From Nepenthes gracilis (lineage: Eukaryota; Streptophyta; Magnoliopsida; Caryophyllales; Nepenthaceae): a stretch of 64,000 nt of DNA. Every line of letters starts with the position of its first letter. The first letter of the stretch is position 1. The notes under the pieces are model-generated. The model was not told the DNA's origin. It worked only from the letters and a program-made list of their open reading frames with translations, and did no database searches. This document shows, piece after piece, positions 60,270-64,000 of this stretch. The stretch is taken from contig BSYO01000019.1 of NCBI GenBank assembly GCA_033239525.1, forward strand, positions 6,763,087 to 6,827,086, read 5' to 3'. A program made the position numbers and the translations under genes.

Positions 60270-62577
60270 ATCCTCCCCTACTTTAAAAATTGTCTTCGAA
60301 ATTTTACTAACCTTAAAATTTAACAGTTTAGGATAATCCTTCCAGATTTCTTCTTAGCATTCCCATGTCACGTTCTTGATTAAATGATTTTTCCTAGAGA
60401 GTCTTAACCAATTGAATTATATTGATTCTCAATACCTGATGCTTTTTATCTAAAACCTAAATCGAAACCTTATTATAAGATAAATTCTCAATATACTGCA
60501 ACGGTTTAACTCGATCACATATTTACCTCCTCAATCATCGATATATGAGAGGCATCATGATAATCCACCAAATTTGAAGGCAATCCAATTTATTAACCAC
60601 CCCTCAGATTTAATACAAAACCTCAAACGGACTAATAAACTCTTACTTCAATTCATCCTAAACCTCAAAAATGATCATTCACTTGGAACCTCAATTTTAT
60701 TATGAAATCTATGGGCCATGGGTTCACACGCTTTTGCTGCGCTACTTTTATTAATTATCTAACTGTGAATCATCCAACCGTAAATTATCACCATATCTAA
60801 TTTAACTTAACGCCCAAATTTTCTGATCAAATTCTTACAAGGAATTGAACTTGTTTAAGATTCCGACATAAACCTCAAATCACAATCAAAACCTCAAAAT
60901 TGAGATACTTCACATTCTCATCATTTTGTTGGCATATTGACCAACCGACATATTCCTTGAACACATGATCCAAATTGACAAGAATGGGCAGGCTTATCAG
61001 CTAATTTACAAATACTTATTTTGTAAACATGATCACTCACTTTAAGCCTCAATCATATCTTGAGATCTACAAAAGTTATGGGCCCACACACACACACTTT
61101 CAACTGCGCTATTCTAACTAATCATTTATTTTTAGTATAATATTCATTGACGAAGAAAAATCCCAAAAGTAAAATCTATAATCCTCAAATTACACATAAC
61201 TTGAAAACACAATTAAAAATATAGACTCCAAATTCAAAATATAATACATAAACTAAAGCATCCCAAAGTTAAAAATTTTACCTTCCACCACATTTGGTGC
61301 AACCTTGAATTTTGCACCTTAAGCGCCAAATGTCTTACTTGAAACTATAGACTTCTAAGCCATTAACTTCTTAGAATTGGGGCAGTCCTTGATTAGATAA
61401 TCTTATTGATCACATTTTAAAGCAGACTCCGTCCATTTGTAACGAGGACTTTCCTGGATGCACGGTTTTGCAATAAGAATAGGCAGTTGCTACTATTTGT
61501 GGACTCGGTACCGTCTGAATTTCAACACTATCCTTTTCTTTATTCGCCAATTTAGCTTTCTTAGCGGGTCATTCCGCTCCCGAAATTAAGCTTACCTCTG
61601 ACTCTCTTTGATTTGCTGATCTCTTCTTAAAATATTCATCATCCTTAAGCTCCTTCTCAAATATCACCGCCTATTCTAATACCTCCCCATAAGTCCACAA
61701 CTTTAGTTGCTTTTTAATTTCATACCTCAAACCCTTCTAAAGTCTCTAACTTTCCTCACTTCCTCATCCACCATATAAAGTGCATAATGTGACAACTCAA
61801 TAAATTTTACGTCGTACTCTTGCTATAATCGATCCCCACCTTAAACGAATAAACTCTTCCTCCTTCTGTTCCCAAAGACTATCGGAAAAATATTTTTCTA
61901 TAAAGACCTCTTCAAATATGTCCCAAGAAATTTCATCTTCAGGCACTCCCAATGCTCTCTTCTTCTTCGCCCACCAATGATCGGCCTCGCTTTCTAGCTG
62001 ATGAGAAGCAAATAACACTTTATCTCCTTCAGGACATCGAAAGACTGAAAATACCTTTTTGAGCCTCCGAATCCAACTTTTTGCTTTTAGTGGATCTAGC
62101 TCTCCCAAAAACTCAGGCACACGTTTATTTGTGAAACGATCATAAGTTGTCACCTCAGGATTTTCAGGAGTTGGGGCAGGAGCCAGAACTGGAACTGGAG
62201 CTAAATTACGTTGCCTCATAGCCTCCATAATATCTGCCATCCTTCCAAGAAGATTTAAATACTCCGCCTCTTGGTCCTGCAGATGACCACCATGTGTAAC
62301 TCTTCGTCTATGTGCCATTACTAATACTCTTTCTGAAATAAGTACAATTTGGTTAGATATAAACTCAACTAGGACACTATATACTAAGCAATCACACATA
62401 ACTAATTGATCCTAACTTAGTTCTAGCCAAAGTTATTTAAACTAGGATAATTAAAACTATCCGATCTAATTTAATTATCCTATACCTTCATCAACTTATT
62501 CAATTTTTTTTATTCTAACCTAAATTTCCGCATAAAATTCAAATCAAGTCTAAGGCATCTCCTTCTCTAATATCACC
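60270..62577 (-). mobile_element. F2 internal region: gag and chromodomain tail only
   Basis: It has the same layout as 53247-55555: the PPT block (ATCCTCCCCTAC), chromodomain scrap, duplicated 110-bp segment and gag. The shared deletion breakpoints show that both copies descend from one defective element. Confidence 0.82.
61270..62318 (-). pseudogene. F2 gag
   Basis: The ATG at 62318 begins MAHRRRVTHGGHLQDQEAEY. The frame runs through VTTYDRFTNKRVPEFLGELD and ADHWWAKKKRALG. A small deletion near 61820 shifts it and ends the open frame at 61797, earlier than in F1. It keeps TNKRVPEFLG, which agrees better with other gags here than the F1 version TNKHVPKFLG. Confidence 0.8.
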
Positions 62578-64000
62578 TGTGATGGATAAGATTAATCAAA
62601 ATACCACCATCCTAATGTCCGTCAACAACTAAATACAAATGACAATAATAACCATCCATGAATATAAAATCCATCCATATTAATTAACCAACCATGCATA
62701 AATAAAACCTAGCATACACAGGATCCCAAATGGCCACAACAAATTCATGGCACTAACGCCATATCGTCTGGATACAGCGTCAGGATAAAGAGATGCCACT
62801 AGGTACCAAAAATAAATCATAATGACCTGTGAAAGCATATATATAACCATCAATATACAGCGAAAACTACAACCATCAGAGTATAATTATAATGAACAGT
62901 ATACATCAAGATATTCTTTCTGCATAAACATTGATCCACAAAATCTTCCTCTAAGGCCTAGCAACCCGTGTCTCCTAATCTTTCTCAATAGGCCTTAGCT
63001 CGTGCATATCTGAAGGGAGAAAAAATAGCAAGCGAGTGAGCTAAATACTCAGTAAGGTACAATTATAAACAAAGACAAGTGCAATATACGTAAAATAAAT
63101 TGAAGCAACGGGAAAGGATTATAATGCAAATAGATAAATCTAAAAAAACATGACCAAATGCATTTTCAGAATACATTTAACTTTCATATCTTATTTTTGA
63201 TTTCCTTTGGATACAAATATTGTATTTAAATTTCTTATTTTACTTCTAATTCCTTTAGTTTTAAAACATGTAGAAATTTTATTCATATTTAGGGACCTGA
63301 ACTAGTAGGCCTTACCAACTAACGGAACAGCTATCGAGAAAACGAATTGTGTTCACTCCATACAATCGAAAGACCTACACCTCTAATTCTGCAAGAGATC
63401 AAGCGTACAGAACCCGTCACATAAACCCCTACGGTAGGGCATTTTCCTTGATAACAATGTAATATCCTAAGACATGTCAAGGAATATTATCCTCTGAAAT
63501 ACAAATCCTTGGTCCAATTTCATGATTACTTTTCATATTTCAATTGAAAAACTCTGTATAAACATACTGATACTGAAAATAAACAACGGATAATGGATAC
63601 AAATAACAGATGCCGATACTGACTATGGATAACAAATAACGGATATATAGATGACAGATACCGATATTGACGACAGATAATGAATAATGGAAACTAACAA
63701 CAGATACCGGTACTGATAACGGATAATAAATTGTAGAGTCCCAATTTTTTATTATAGATTCAAATTTCATATTCTTGCAAAAATAGATACATATTTCATA
63801 TACTTGGGATACATATATATATTTTCATATTCTTGTGGGTTTAAATCTTTATATGACTTTAAATACATACACAGATTAACTTAGAGTTTAGAAAAATTAG
63901 AAAATTTTTATCACATTGAATCAAACAAAATATTATGCTTTTGGATAATAAATTCCTTCACAAAAGGTATCCAACATAATTTTCGAAACATACAAAATAT
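62578..64000 (-). repeat. F2 5' LTR, open at the window end
   Basis: It begins TGTGATGGATAAG after the PBS-like TCTAATATCA. It runs past the point where the F1 LTR is cut and is still LTR at the window edge. Confidence 0.83.

Larger units (their letters stand above)
57765..64000 (-). repeat. Tandem unit 2: element F2, cut by the window end
   Basis: It contains the flank 57765-57859, LTR 57860-60269, internal 60270-62577 and LTR from 62578. It carries the same pol deletion, the same flank and the same internal repeats as unit 1, offset by about 7.0-7.2 kb. Confidence 0.85.

Overview
This window is nuclear DNA from a flowering plant, most likely a eudicot. The evidence is a spliced, plant-specific PRAT/SAM gene, Tekay-type and Tat-type Ty3/gypsy retrotransposons with LTRs of 1-2.6 kb, tRNA-Met primer sites, a degenerate pararetrovirus-like stretch, and AT-rich non-coding DNA. 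No bacterial gene organisation, tRNA, rRNA or CRISPR array is visible.

Region 1 (1-20400) belongs to one host gene on the + strand. It encodes a Tim17/Tim22/Tim23 (PRAT) protein with a C-terminal SAM domain, the HP30/HP30-2 (also called TRIC) family. Five exons can be read (4895-5010, 5360-5486, 18635-18783, 19751-19813, 19933-19969) and give an open 163-codon C-terminal part. The 5' exons lie before the window. Positions 1-4894 appear to be intron and hold pararetrovirus-like remnants cut by a Tat-type solo LTR. The 13148-bp intron 5487-18634 is dominated by a minus-strand Tekay-type element (6741-17251, with target duplication), whose right LTR is split by a second solo LTR (13709-15753). 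The next intron is a GC-AG intron.

Region 2 (21193-43962) is a nest of Tat-lineage DNA on the + strand. It holds an LTR-gag fragment (21193-23238), then a second LTR and leader (23239-24163). A younger plus-strand Tekay element, here called G (24164-32839), interrupts that leader. After it come decayed Tat gag-PR-RT-IN (32840-37200) and an antisense gene resembling the 'putative gypsy type transposon' family (PF04195-like, 38170-40215, minus). A Tekay-type solo LTR (40216-42209) with target duplication TGTTA splits the antisense gene from its presumed promoter.

Region 3 (43963-64000) is minus-strand Tekay-type DNA. Element E (43963-50543) keeps a 3' LTR and degenerate polyprotein. It is followed by two tandem, highly similar units of about 7 kb (50560-57764 and 57765 to the window end). 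Each carries a non-autonomous element, F, with long LTRs, a gag gene and a chromodomain tail but no protease core, RT, RNase H or IN core. A different, Tat-like LTR (56738-57724) lies at the junction between the units.

The only likely functional protein gene is the HP30/TRIC-like gene. Every retroelement polyprotein carries stops or frameshifts. The most unusual features are the palindromic W-box-like array in the LTRs of G, the tandem duplication of F, and the patchwork LTR at 50655-53246.
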